Shown: positions 1-9,386, numbered from the stretch's first letter. The stretch is DNA of 26,189 bases from CAYFUL01 sp964346375 (GCA_964346375.1 CAYFUL010000020.1:1-26189), one strand, 5' to 3'. Notes: a model not told the origin generated them from the sequence alone. Made by a program: numbers and translations.

Positions 1-7
1 GGGGTCG

Positions 8-55
8 AAGGGGGACCAGGGGAGAAACTGCGTTATTTCTCCCCTGGTCCCCCTT
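8..55. repeat. Long perfect inverted repeat at the window edge
   Basis: Two 20-base arms (8-27 and 36-55) are perfect reverse complements around an 8-base loop (28-35). The arms are rich in G and C runs, unlike the AT-rich surroundings. No T-run follows the hairpin on the minus strand, so it is not a classical terminator for the cardiolipin synthase gene that ends at 151. Its place at the very end of the scaffold suggests a dispersed palindromic repeat at which assembly stopped; that is inference. Confidence 0.75.
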
Positions 56-150
56 AATTTAAATAAAAAAGTATTTTTATTAACTTCGTAAATTTCAATA
101 CTCTACACTATTCAATTATCAATAGACCACGGAAGTGGCTACTTCCATAT

Positions 151-1701
151 TTACATCAACGGTGCAAAAACTCTTAATACCTTTCCTAATAACTGTTGTG
201 CTCGTGGCAATATTGAATAATGTCCCCGTCTAACCCTCTTTGAGGATTTTAATGCGTCTAGAAAATCTTCCTTTATATCCTCAATATCGCCATAGATTAC
301 TACACCATTTTCAAAGTGTAGGTAGAGACTTCTAAAATCTAAATTTACAGTTCCCACAGTTGAAATTACATCATCACTTACAAAGACCTTTGAATGGATA
401 AATCCCGTAGTGTACTTGTAAATTTTAACTCCGTCCTCCATTAATTCCTCTAAGTATGAAAGTGCAACGTAGTATGGAACCTTCTTATCTGGTATTCCCG
501 GAATGATTATTCTAACGTCTACTCCCTTTTTCGCTGCAAAGGTTAATGCCGTTTTTAACTCCTGATTTAAAATCAAATAGGGCGTCATTATATATACATA
601 GTCCTTTGCATTGTAGAGTATATCTAGGTATACATTCTCCGCTAAACTCTCCCCGTCCTGTGGCGCGTCGCCGTATGGTATAAAGTAGTTTCCATTTTCT
701 TCAACTGGATGGTAGACATTTAAGTATGCCCCGTAGTCCTCCTCACTTTGTTTTGATGTATTCCACATTTGTAAAAACAGTGCTGAAAATGTTTTAACTG
801 CATCTCCCTCAATTAATATATAGTTGTCCTTCCAATGGCCATAGGGAGAATTTATATTTAAGTACTCGTCTGCTATATTTATTCCGCCTGTAAAGGCATA
901 TTTTCCATCTATTACCAATATTTTTCTATGGTCCCTGTTATTTTGGTAGGTGGAAAGTATGGGAGCTATTGGAGAAAAAATACTTAGTTCTATTCCAATG
1001 CTTTTTAGTCTATCCTCAAAATCCTTTGGCAGATTTAACATTGTAGAGCCGTCGTATAGTACCCTTACCTCTACTCCTCGTTTAACTGCCCTTTCAAATG
1101 CAGAGAAGACCTTCTCTAAAAATATCCCCTGTTTTATTATAAAATACTCAAAGAAAATAAAATCCTCTGCACTTTCAATATAGTCTACAAGAAGATCATC
1201 TGCCCCGTCTCCAATGGGAAAGTACTTATACCTGCTCTTACTATATACGGGATAGGGGCCCATATTGTATAGATAGTTTGCAAAAGTATGAAATCTATGG
1301 TCCATCTTTACAAGTTTTTCAACTACGTCATCATTTTGAACCATGTAGGGTTTCATCTGGGCTATTCTATTTTTTAACCTTTCAATAATTCGTTCAGTCC
1401 CCGGTACTACATAGAAGAATAGATATAGTAGACCACCAAATACGGGAAATATTCCCAGTAAAATTATCCATACCATCTTGTAGGAAGTTCCGATATCCTT
1501 ACTGGAGATGTAGATTATCATAACTAGTGAAATAATTGTAAAAAGGGCGTTGAAGAGCCTTACCTGTTGTTCAAACCAAAAGAACACGTAAACAAGTACC
1601 AATAGTTGGATTATAAAAAGCACTATGGTAAGTAGTAATGGTCTATCTTTAACTGTATGTTTGCTCTTTCTAAATAGTTCACTAGTTCTAATATTACTCA
1701 T
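151..1701 (-). CDS. cls: Cardiolipin synthase (phospholipase D family), copy 1
   Basis: A 516-residue membrane enzyme expected to condense two phosphatidylglycerols into cardiolipin and glycerol at the cytoplasmic membrane. The N-terminus has hydrophobic segments at about residues 21-43, 48-66 and 76-99, the usual anchor of bacterial Cls. Two HxKxxxxD phospholipase D motifs are intact: H258-K260-D265 and H436-K438-D443, with the typical GTVNLDFRS block following the second. Length fits the family (about 480-520). Its start overlaps the end of the upstream M24 peptidase gene by 8 bases, so it is the last gene of an ftsH-peptidase-cls operon. A paralogue lies at 6838-8334 on the other strand; the two share the domain plan and C-terminal FAPL ending. 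Function is secure at family level. Confidence 0.93.
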   Translation of the reverse strand: MSNIRTSELFRKSKHTVKDRPLLLTIVLFIIQLLVLVYVFFWFEQQVRLFNALFTIISLVMIIYISSKDIGTSYKMVWIILLGIFPVFGGLLYLFFYVVPGTERIIERLKNRIAQMKPYMVQNDDVVEKLVKMDHRFHTFANYLYNMGPYPVYSKSRYKYFPIGDGADDLLVDYIESAEDFIFFEYFIIKQGIFLEKVFSAFERAVKRGVEVRVLYDGSTMLNLPKDFEDRLKSIGIELSIFSPIAPILSTYQNNRDHRKILVIDGKYAFTGGINIADEYLNINSPYGHWKDNYILIEGDAVKTFSALFLQMWNTSKQSEEDYGAYLNVYHPVEENGNYFIPYGDAPQDGESLAENVYLDILYNAKDYVYIMTPYLILNQELKTALTFAAKKGVDVRIIIPGIPDKKVPYYVALSYLEELMEDGVKIYKYTTGFIHSKVFVSDDVISTVGTVNLDFRSLYLHFENGVVIYGDIEDIKEDFLDALKSSKRVRRGHYSILPRAQQLLGKVLRVFAPLM

Positions 1702-2755
1702 TTAAAATCTCTAATTCCTTTGAATAACTATTTAATACCTTACATCCATCTTCAGTTACCAATACTAAATCCTCTATTCTAACTCCAAACTCTCCCGGAA
1801 TATAAATTCCCGGCTCAATTGAGAAAATATTTCCTGCCATTATAACCTCGTCATTACTAGAGGATACATCTCCCGGTTCGTGGGTTTCTAGTCCAATTGA
1901 ATGTCCTGTTCTATGGGTAAAGTACTCCCCATATCCTGCTTCTTCAATTACATTTCTAGTTGCTCTGTCTATTTCTGAAAATTTTACGCCAGGTTTTACT
2001 GCGGCAATTCCTGCAAGATTTGCCCTTAAAACTACATCGTAAACTTCCCTTGCCTTTTCGCTTACACTCTTGTAGAAAAATGTCCTAGTCATATCTGAAC
2101 AGTACTCGTCTAAAATACAGCCCATATCTATAATTATAGAGTCTCCCTCTACTAAAGTTGAGTTGTCATTTTCATGGTGAGGGTCCGCCGCATTTTTTCC
2201 AAAGCCAAAAATTGGGTCAAAGGAAAATTTATCTGAACCAAGGTCTGAATATATTTTCTTTAATTCGTCTGTCAGTCCAACTTCAGTAATACTTCCAACT
2301 ATTTTTTTCTTAATAAGGTCCATTGCCCTATCGTTTAATTTTGAAGCCTCTTCCATTTTAACCTGCTCGGAACTATCTTTAATTCTTCTCATATTGTCTA
2401 CGATATATGAGCCTAGTTTAAATTCACCACTATACTTTTCCATAAGGGGAAGTAAAAATCCAGCAGGAAAATTTTTATCCACTCCAATAGTATTCCCCTC
2501 TAAGTAGCATGCTAAAATTCCAATTTGGTCGTCTGTGTCGTCTAGCCAAGTAAATTCTATGCCCTCTACCGCCTCTTTAGGAAAGAGTTTATTAATAAAT
2601 AGTACTTTTCTATTACCAGAAATTAAAAGGGCGTACAACCTCTCTCCTGGGCTTACAGATATACCTGTTAAATAGTTTATGGAAATTGGATCAGAAATAA
2701 GTAGCTGATCCATTCCCTCCTCTTTCATAATTTCAATAGTCTTATTTAATCTCAT
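1694..2755 (-). CDS. M24-family Xaa-Pro peptidase (aminopeptidase P / prolidase type)
   Basis: A 353-residue cytosolic metallopeptidase expected to cleave peptides with proline in the second position. It has an N-terminal creatinase-like domain (about 1-125) and a C-terminal pita-bread catalytic domain. All five metal ligands of the M24 family are visible: D210, D221, H285 (in HRTGHSIGLE), E314 (SIEPG) and E328 (VRIED). Length is that of short Firmicutes PepQ/YpdF-like enzymes. It starts 3 bases after the ftsH stop, with an AGGTGAG ribosome-binding site just upstream, and overlaps cls by 8 bases, so the three genes are probably co-transcribed. Whether it prefers dipeptides (prolidase) or longer peptides (aminopeptidase P) cannot be told from sequence alone. 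Confidence 0.9.
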   Translation of the reverse strand: MRLNKTIEIMKEEGMDQLLISDPISINYLTGISVSPGERLYALLISGNRKVLFINKLFPKEAVEGIEFTWLDDTDDQIGILACYLEGNTIGVDKNFPAGFLLPLMEKYSGEFKLGSYIVDNMRRIKDSSEQVKMEEASKLNDRAMDLIKKKIVGSITEVGLTDELKKIYSDLGSDKFSFDPIFGFGKNAADPHHENDNSTLVEGDSIIIDMGCILDEYCSDMTRTFFYKSVSEKAREVYDVVLRANLAGIAAVKPGVKFSEIDRATRNVIEEAGYGEYFTHRTGHSIGLETHEPGDVSSSNDEVIMAGNIFSIEPGIYIPGEFGVRIEDLVLVTEDGCKVLNSYSKELEILNE

Positions 2756-2758
2756 AAC

Positions 2759-4565
2759 TCACCTATACCTATTTAGAATTTCCATAAATTCCTCTCCCGT
2801 AATAGTCTCCTTACTTAGAAGGTACCTTGCAATTGCGTGGAGGGGTTCAATATTTTCCTTTAAGATTGTAATTGCCTTATTATGTGCCTTTTCTATTAAT
2901 TCTCTAACAGCCTTGTCGATTTTCGCCTCAGTCTCCGGAGAAACACTTAGGGAACTATCTCCACCAAGGTACTTATTTGTAACAGTTTCCATTGCTACAA
3001 ATCCAAACTCGTCGCTCATTCCATACCTTGTAATCATAGCACGAGCCATCTTTGTCGCCTTTTCAATATCATTACTTGCCCCAGTAGTGCGAAGATTAAA
3101 AATAAGTTCCTCTGCTGAACGACCTCCCGTTAAGGTAACAATGGAGTTAAATGCGTCGTCCTTAGTTAGTAAAAACTTCTCCTCCTCATCTACCTGCATG
3201 GTGTATCCTAGTGCGCCAGATGTTCTTGGTACAATAGTTATCTTATGAACCGGCGCAGTGTCCTTTTGAAGGGCGGCAACTAAGGCGTGGCCAACTTCGT
3301 GGTAGGCGATAATCTCCTTTTCCCTTGGAGATATTACCATATTTTTCTTCTCCGCTCCTGCAATAACTACCTCTACTGATTCCTCTAAGTCCTCTTGACT
3401 CATTTTATTTCTACCCATTCTTACTGCACGTAGTGCCGCTTCATTAACTATATTTGCAAGGTCTGCTCCACTTGCGCCGGCAGTTGCTTTTGCAACTTGG
3501 TTATAGTCTATTTCCTCCTCACGTTTAATTTTCTTTGCGTGGACTTTTAAAATTGCCTCTCTACCGTTTAAGTCTGGAAGTTCTACAGGGATTTGTCTAT
3601 CAAATCTTCCAGGACGAAGTAGAGCTGGGTCTAGTGATTCTGGTCTATTTGTGGCAGCTAAAATTACTACTCCATTATTTCCCTCAAAGCCGTCCATTTC
3701 AGATAGTAATTGATTCAGAGTCTGTTCTCTTTCGTCATTTGAAGAAAAACCACTTNNNNNNNNNNCATGGCGCCTTTTCCTTTGCCTGTTTAAAAAGATC
3801 TCTTACCTTAGATGCTCCAAGTCCTACAAACATCTCCACAAATTCTGAACCGGAGATAGAGAAAAATGGTACATTTGCCTCTCCAGCAACTGCCTGTGCA
3901 AGTAATGTCTTACCAGTTCCGGGAGGGCCTACAAGTAATGCCCCCTTAGGTAGATCTGCACCAATTGCCTTGTACTTTCCAGGGTCGTGTAAAAATTCCA
4001 CTATCTCGGTTAGAGATTCCTTCGCCTCGTCTTGGCCTGCTACATTGTCAAAGGTTATACCGTCTGTACTCTTTACATAGATTTTTGCATTACTACTTCC
4101 AAAGGACATTGGACCTACTCCGCCGCCCTTCATAAGTTGGCGTGAAAGTAGTCTTCCAATTAGCATAAAGAACCCAATATACAGGGCAAAGCTAATTATT
4201 GTAGAGAGGATTGGATTTAATTCCTTAGGGTAAACCTGTCCAAACTCCACCTTATTTTCATAGAGTCTATTTACAAGGTCTGGGTCCTCAAATCTAGTAG
4301 TCTCGTATTTTTTATCTGGTCCCTGACTTTCTAATTCAAAGCCAATGGTTTTTGTACGCACCTCTGCCTTTTTAATATCTCCATCGTATAGATATTCCAA
4401 AAATTTATCGTATCCCACTTCTTCAATTTCAGTCTTAGTTGTAAGTTTAGGACTTACAAAAGAGTGTAGTGAAAAAATAAGAAGTATTGCCACAATATAG
4501 TAAATTATCATTGGCTTTGGTAAATTTGGAAACTTGTTATCATCCTTTTTATTCTTATTATTCAT
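2759..4565 (-). CDS. ftsH: ATP-dependent zinc metalloprotease FtsH (interrupted by assembly gap)
   Basis: Membrane AAA+ protease that degrades misfolded membrane and short-lived regulatory proteins. The N-terminal part (4565 down to 3766) holds TM1 (about residues 20-36), an extracytoplasmic segment, TM2 (about 119-138) and Walker A GPPGTGKT (213-220). The C-terminal part holds NDEREQT, the arginine-finger block (RPGRFDRQ) and the zinc motif HEVGH, 133 residues after the MDGFEG methionine at 3697. A 10-N gap at 3756-3765 removes Walker B and throws the flanks out of frame. From the family sequence about 45 bases are missing, so the full protein should be near 613 residues. RBS GAAAGGAAC precedes the ATG at 4565. 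First gene of a minus-strand operon, divergent from the GerMN gene. The break is an assembly artefact, not a pseudogene. Confidence 0.95.
3756..3765. other. Assembly gap (10 N) inside ftsH
   Basis: Ten Ns stand in for the segment between the ...EKAPC codons and ...SGFSSNDERE on the minus strand. The gap should encode the Walker B block of FtsH. The flanking frames disagree by exactly what a wrong-length placeholder would cause. Confidence 0.97.
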
Positions 4566-4620
4566 TTCGTTCCTTTCTATTTTTAAAAAATTCGATCATC
4601 TTGAAATTTACCCATTCTAA

Positions 4621-4649
4621 TTGAATAATAACCATTTTTAACTTATAAT
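4621..4649 (+). promoter_or_regulatory. Sigma-A type promoter of the GerMN-kinase-cls operon
   Basis: TTGAAT at 4621-4626, a 17-base spacer, and a perfect TATAAT at 4644-4649, inside the divergent intergenic region between ftsH and the GerMN gene. The predicted transcript would start near 4656, leaving a short leader with the RBS AGAAGGTG just before the TTG start at 4671. Confidence 0.7.
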
Positions 4650-4670
4650 CAACCTCAAGAAGGTGAAATA

Positions 4671-5204
4671 TTGAAGAAATTTATTAGTGTATTAATAATG
4701 TTGGCTACAGTTTTTTTAGTGGCTTGTGGAGTAAACCATTCACCTAGTGAAAATTCTTTAGAAGCAAGTCCAGAGAAGAATATTTTTAACGCAACTCTCT
4801 ACTACCCATCAGAGGAGTACATTGTAACTGGAAATGAAGAAAATAAATTTATTCCTTTGGAGTTAAAAATTGAAACTACTCTTGAGGAGTTGCCAAGGGA
4901 AATTTTAAAGGCACTTTTGGAAAATACACCTCCAGAAAATGGAGTACAGGCAATTACCAGTGAACTAGCTGAAATAAAAGACGTAAAGCTAGAAAATAAT
5001 ATTGCCATCGTAGATTTTTCCCATATAGGTTCTGGGGGAAGTTTAGACGAGGAACTTTTAATTGGAGAGATTGTAAAGAGTTTAACCTCTGTTAAAGAAA
5101 TAGAGAAGGTAAAATTTACTATGGATGGGGAAAATTTACAGACGATTTTGGGCCACTTTAATACTGAAGATGCCATTGGTAGTAATTTTGATATGGAGGA
5201 ATAA
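4671..5204 (+). CDS. GerMN-domain lipoprotein
   Basis: A 177-residue secreted lipoprotein. The signal peptide runs to a lipobox LVAC with the lipidated cysteine at C19. The remainder (about 65-165) matches the GerMN domain known from spore germination protein GerM and related envelope lipoproteins, with the pattern TLEELPREILKALLEN, then a short beta-strand NNIAIVDFS and a final extended helix-strand region. Translation starts at TTG, placed by the RBS AGAAGGTG 5 bases upstream. It overlaps the following kinase by one base (TAATG), so the two are translationally coupled. GerMN domains also occur in non-spore-formers, so a germination role is not implied; a peptidoglycan or envelope role is the general family inference. 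Confidence 0.85.
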   Translation: MKKFISVLIMLATVFLVACGVNHSPSENSLEASPEKNIFNATLYYPSEEYIVTGNEENKFIPLELKIETTLEELPREILKALLENTPPENGVQAITSELAEIKDVKLENNIAIVDFSHIGSGGSLDEELLIGEIVKSLTSVKEIEKVKFTMDGENLQTILGHFNTEDAIGSNFDMEE

Positions 5205-6841
5205 TGAACTACATTGTAAAAAAAGGTGTACGCCTTGTGGATTTTTTTAGGGAGGAAAAACTACAGGACACATCTCCAAATTTTATTATCGCCGCATCAG
5301 TTGATGGTGTACTATGTGGACTTGACTACACTCTCCCAAAGGATAGCACTGTAATTCCAATAAGAGTACTAGATAGAATTGGGTACTCGATTTATACTAA
5401 GAGTTTAATTTTTCTTACAGTAGTTGCTGCAAAACTTCTCTACCCTGAGAGCAAGGTGTTTTTTGAACACAGTATGAATAATGAGATTTACTTTAAGTTA
5501 TTTCATGATAGAGATGCAAGTAAAGAGGAAGTAGAAGCCCTTGAAGAAAAAATGAAGGAGATAGTGGAATTAGACCCTCCCATAGAAAAATACGTAATGG
5601 ATAAATCCCACGCCATTACCCTATTTCGTGAAGAGGGCTATAGGGATTTGGAAAACCTATTAAAATATATTAGCGATGAGTATGTAGAAGTATACGAGTG
5701 TATGGGAGTATTTGACTATTTAAGCTATAACGTAGTGCCTTCCATGGGGTACTTAAAGTATTTTGACCTTGAGGAGTATGAGGGAGGAGTTGTCCTTCTA
5801 CTTCCAGAGAGAAAGAATTTTGAAAAGATATCCACTTTTAGAGAGATGCCAAAACTTAGAAAGACCTTTGAGGAGAGTAAAAGTTGGGCAAAGATTTTAA
5901 ACCTGTCTACCCTTTCTGATATTAACGATTTAATTTCAAAGGATGGGCGCGATTATAGGGATATGATTTTAGTAGCAGAAGGTCTACACGAGAGAAAGAT
6001 AGCAGATATTGCAGATGAAATTGCAAAGGAGTACCCAGAGAAAAACATTGTACTAATTGCAGGGCCATCTTCCTCTGGTAAAACTACCACAGCAAATAGA
6101 CTTTCTATTCAGCTTAGAGTACTGGGATTTAACCCAAAGAGAATTTCTGCCGACGACTACTTTAAAACTAGATGGGACGAAGAGGGCAACGAGATTAAAA
6201 TGGATTTAGAGTCCATAGATACCATAGATTTAGAACTATTAAATAACCATCTTACCCAGCTACTAATGGGAGAGGAGATTGAAACGGTAGAGTTTGATTT
6301 TGTAAAGCAGGTTAATCACAAGACGGGCAAAACCTATAGGATGGAAGAAAATACCATACTAATAGTTGAGGGCATTCATGGATTAAATGACAAGATGACC
6401 TATGCCATTCCCCGAAGTAGAAAATTTAAACTCTATGTTAGCGCACTAACCAACTTAAATATTGACGCCCATAACACCATCTACCCAGCAGATGTAAGAC
6501 TACTTAGACGAATGATTAGAGACGATAGAACTAGGGGATTTTTAGCAGAAGATACTATTCTACATTGGCCAAAGGTTAGAGATGGAGAGGAGAAAAATAT
6601 ATTCCCTTACCAGGAAGAAGCAGACATTATGTTTAATTCAAGTTTAATCTACGAAATAAACATACTTCGTCGCCACACAGAGCCAATTTTACGATCAATA
6701 CCTCTTGGTTCAGAAGCGTATATTGAAGCTCAGAGAATGTTAAAATTTTTAAACGCCTTCCAATTTGGAAGCGAGTCAGTAATTCCACCTAATTCAATAT
6801 TGCGAGAATTTATAGGCAGATCTGCCTTTGGAGGAGTATGA
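5204..6841 (+). CDS. Uridine kinase-family nucleoside kinase with N-terminal TGS/threonyl-tRNA synthetase-like region
   Basis: A 545-residue cytosolic protein. The C-terminal half is a phosphoribulokinase/uridine-kinase P-loop domain: Walker A GPSSSGKTT (287-295), the substrate loop around RISADDYF (313-320), and LIVEGIHGLN (386-395), the usual acceptor-site motif. The N-terminal 270 residues resemble the TGS and second additional domain of threonyl-tRNA synthetase, an architecture typical of a widespread Firmicutes nucleoside kinase family. The expected reaction is ATP- or GTP-dependent phosphorylation of a nucleoside, but the exact substrate is not established from sequence. It overlaps the GerMN gene by 1 base and the downstream cls by 4 bases (ATGA), giving a tight three-gene operon. 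Confidence 0.85.
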   Translation: MNYIVKKGVRLVDFFREEKLQDTSPNFIIAASVDGVLCGLDYTLPKDSTVIPIRVLDRIGYSIYTKSLIFLTVVAAKLLYPESKVFFEHSMNNEIYFKLFHDRDASKEEVEALEEKMKEIVELDPPIEKYVMDKSHAITLFREEGYRDLENLLKYISDEYVEVYECMGVFDYLSYNVVPSMGYLKYFDLEEYEGGVVLLLPERKNFEKISTFREMPKLRKTFEESKSWAKILNLSTLSDINDLISKDGRDYRDMILVAEGLHERKIADIADEIAKEYPEKNIVLIAGPSSSGKTTTANRLSIQLRVLGFNPKRISADDYFKTRWDEEGNEIKMDLESIDTIDLELLNNHLTQLLMGEEIETVEFDFVKQVNHKTGKTYRMEENTILIVEGIHGLNDKMTYAIPRSRKFKLYVSALTNLNIDAHNTIYPADVRLLRRMIRDDRTRGFLAEDTILHWPKVRDGEEKNIFPYQEEADIMFNSSLIYEINILRRHTEPILRSIPLGSEAYIEAQRMLKFLNAFQFGSESVIPPNSILREFIGRSAFGGV

Positions 6842-8334
6842 AAAAAATAATAACCAGAGGGATTTTACTAGTACCTGCTCTAATTTTACAATTGTTTTGG
6901 TACTGGATAATCTTAAAACTATTAAGTCCCTATGGAGGAGCCCTAAGTATTTTTATTACCATATTTTCATTTTTTGCAGTGCTATATATAGTCTCTACAA
7001 AAATTGAAAGTAACTATAAAATACTATGGCTAATAATAATTCTATCCCTGCCAGTTTTGGGAACACTTATGTATATATTTTGGGGGAATAAGAGTACAAG
7101 TAGACCCTTAAAGAGAAAGTTAGACAGGGCAAAGGAAAAATTAAACTACAATTTCACAACGTATATAGAAAATTTAGAGAGTATAGATAGGCGAATCTAC
7201 CAGGAGTTTAAATATATAGAGTCCCATACATCAATGCCAACATACCCCGTAGTAAACCCAATATACTATTCCACAGGAGATGATTTTTTTAAGGCATTAA
7301 TACCAAAATTAGAGTCGGCGAAAAAATTTATCTATATGGAATTTTTTATAGTGGAACGAGGAGAACTATACGATAGAATTGTAGAAATACTTGCAAGAAA
7401 AGTAAAAGAGGGAGTGGACGTAAGATTTATTTACGACGATTTAGGAAGTATAAGTAAATTTTCCATGAGGGATTTTTTTGACTTAACTGAACTTGGAGTA
7501 AAGTGTGTCGCATTTAATCCACTAAAATTTTTACGAGGAGAGATAAATAGTAGGGACCATAGAAAAATGGTAGTAATAGATAATAAAATTGCCTTTAGCG
7601 GTGGAAATAACCTTGCAGATGAATATGCAAATATAATTACAAAATTCGGACACTGGAAAGACGTGGGATTTTCCATTGAAGGAAAGGCAGTATTAAATTA
7701 TACCGTAATGTTTATAGAATTTTGGAACGCATTTTCCAATGAGGAAATAGAACTACCTACTACAAATTTTTCAAGTATAGATTCCACAGATGGATATGCT
7801 TTAAGTTACTACGACTCCCCATTTAATAGAGACGCAATAACCAACAATGTATTTATAGATATGCTCTCAAATGCAACGGAGTATATTTGGTTTTACACCC
7901 CATACTTAATAATTCCAGCATCACTAGAAGACGCACTAATAAGGTGTGCCCACAGAGGAGTAGATGTAAAAATATTCATGCCGGGAATACCAGATAAAAA
8001 ATTAATCTATAGAATATCACGATCCTACTATCCAAGATTACTAGAGGACGGAATAAAAGTCTATGAATATACGCCGGGATTTTTACACGCAAAGGCATTT
8101 ATTTCAGACGATAAAATTTCAGGCATAGGCACTGTAAATTTAGACTTTAGAAGCCTGTACCTACACTTTGAAAATAATACATTATTTTTCAATTCCTCTA
8201 TAATTTCAGAGTTGAAGGCAGATATGGAAAGAACAGAGAAAGTTTCACGAGAGGTAAAGCTGGAAAATATGAATAGGGGAATAGTAAAAAGACTAGTAAA
8301 CGCACTATTTAGAATATTCGCACCATTATTGTAA
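6838..8334 (+). CDS. cls: Cardiolipin synthase (phospholipase D family), copy 2
   Basis: A 498-residue paralogue of the product of 151-1701. It has N-terminal membrane segments (about 7-29, 36-54 and 61-82), then two phospholipase D motifs: H241-K243-D248 and H417-K419-D424. The blocks GTVNLDFRSLYLHFEN and FAPL are shared with copy 1. Codon use is strongly A-ending and more AT-rich than in copy 1, suggesting an old duplication or a separately acquired copy. Last gene of the GerMN-kinase-cls operon, overlapping the kinase by ATGA. Expected role: cardiolipin synthesis from two phosphatidylglycerols; whether both copies work under the same conditions is unknown. Confidence 0.92.
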   Translation: MKKIITRGILLVPALILQLFWYWIILKLLSPYGGALSIFITIFSFFAVLYIVSTKIESNYKILWLIIILSLPVLGTLMYIFWGNKSTSRPLKRKLDRAKEKLNYNFTTYIENLESIDRRIYQEFKYIESHTSMPTYPVVNPIYYSTGDDFFKALIPKLESAKKFIYMEFFIVERGELYDRIVEILARKVKEGVDVRFIYDDLGSISKFSMRDFFDLTELGVKCVAFNPLKFLRGEINSRDHRKMVVIDNKIAFSGGNNLADEYANIITKFGHWKDVGFSIEGKAVLNYTVMFIEFWNAFSNEEIELPTTNFSSIDSTDGYALSYYDSPFNRDAITNNVFIDMLSNATEYIWFYTPYLIIPASLEDALIRCAHRGVDVKIFMPGIPDKKLIYRISRSYYPRLLEDGIKVYEYTPGFLHAKAFISDDKISGIGTVNLDFRSLYLHFENNTLFFNSSIISELKADMERTEKVSREVKLENMNRGIVKRLVNALFRIFAPLL

Positions 8335-8400
8335 AACTTTTAAATAGATCTTAAAAAAATAATGAAATTACTCCGTATTATTTTTAATACAAATTCATCT

Positions 8401-8725
8401 CATATTACCAATTGCCCTATCCCCTCGGGTCGGGCGAGGACGCCCGACGCCCTACCAAAAATCACAAATATATATTGACTACATAAAATACCAGCACATA
8501 ACCCACCGCTAATATGAAACCCATTCAACCCAAATTACTCGCGGTAGGGGCGGCACGTCCCGAGCCGCCCGTTTCGTTGTGTTCGTATTTTATTACCAAT
8601 CCATTCCACGTTGCCGATGATATTACGTTGTATCTTATTAAATACAAATTCATCACAATTTACCGATGCACACTCTCCTCAGGTCGGGCGGGACGCCCGA
8701 CGCCCTACCACGGGTTACATTTAAA
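8401..8725 (-). repeat. GC-rich bipartite repeat, reverse orientation (modules M2-M1-M2)
   Basis: This fills the region between the convergent cls and recR genes. Read on the minus strand it shows module M2 (8680-8710), module M1 (8541-8571) and a second M2 (8422-8456). M2 contains a perfect hairpin GTCGGGCG-agga-CGCCCGAC (8429-8436 with 8441-8448) next to CCCTACC. M1 contains GGGCGGC and GCCGCCC (8548-8554 with 8564-8570). The AT-rich linker at about 8466-8522 matches, in reverse complement, the linker at about 17508-17566, so the copies are one family. The apparent reading frames through this region are short and not conserved; no gene was found. Confidence 0.88.
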
Positions 8726-8773
8726 CAATCGTCTTTAATTTTACAATATTCAAAATCTAAGGCACTTTATGAT

Positions 8774-8803
8774 AAAAAAAAGATACCGGCTACCCAGTAT
8801 CTT
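8774..8803 (-). terminator. Rho-independent terminator of dnaX-ybaB-recR
   Basis: On the minus strand AAGATACTGG (8803-8794), loop GTAG, CCGGTATCTT (8789-8780), followed by a run of T (8779-8774). One G-U pair, otherwise a full 10-bp stem. It begins inside the recR stop codon. Confidence 0.88.
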
Positions 8804-9386
8804 ATATTTCCTTCCTGTTCTGCAATGCTGTTTTTATGGTTAGTGAATCGTAAAAATCTATCTCTCCTCCGACAGGAATACCATATCCAATTCTCGTTAC
8901 TCTTATTTCTGGAAGTAGTTCCTTTATAAAATTCGCCGTTATCTCTCCGGGAACATTTATACTGGTTGCTACTACTACTTCCCTAATTTTATCTTCCTCT
9001 ACTCGCCTTACTAAGTGCTCAATATTTTGCCTTACTCCACGAACTTCCCTCATAGATGATAGGGCTCCATATAGTACATGGTAGAGTCCGTTGTATCCCT
9101 CTGCCTTTTCCATTGCCATAACGTCCCTTGGAAATTCCACAACGCATATTATGGAATGGTCCCTATCTGGATTGGAACAGATTTCACAGATTTCACTATA
9201 TGAATAATTATTACACTTCTTACACTTTACTACCTTGTCCTTTGCGTCGACTATCGCCCTTGCAAGGTCCTCTACACTTTCCCTATCCCTTTCTATTAAT
9301 GAGTATGCCAACCTCTCGGCTGTCTTTTCTCCTATTCCCGGAAGTGTAGTCAATTGTTTTATTAGTCTAGTTATTGGTGAGTCCAT
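8802..9386 (-). CDS. recR: Recombination mediator protein RecR
   Basis: A 194-residue protein that works with RecF and RecO in loading RecA at gaps. It has an N-terminal helix-hairpin-helix (LPGIGEKTAERLA, 15-27), a four-cysteine zinc finger (C55, C58, C67, C70), a TOPRIM domain (about 79-170) and the C-terminal GIPVGGEIDF block (169-178). Length is usual. Several TOPRIM blocks depart from the common form: CVVEFPRD where many homologues have an acidic residue after E84, ALSSMREVRGV where most have a SPLDGIGP-like loop, and ATSINVPGEITA (140-151) where most have ATNPTVEGEATA. The gene shares one base with ybaB (TAATG) and ends the dnaX operon, the classical bacterial arrangement that confirms identity. 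Confidence 0.95.
   Translation of the reverse strand: MDSPITRLIKQLTTLPGIGEKTAERLAYSLIERDRESVEDLARAIVDAKDKVVKCKKCNNYSYSEICEICSNPDRDHSIICVVEFPRDVMAMEKAEGYNGLYHVLYGALSSMREVRGVRQNIEHLVRRVEEDKIREVVVATSINVPGEITANFIKELLPEIRVTRIGYGIPVGGEIDFYDSLTIKTALQNRKEI

Noticed and set aside
8..55. Terminator for cls at 151
   Set aside because: No T-run follows the hairpin on the minus strand and it lies about 100 bases beyond the stop.
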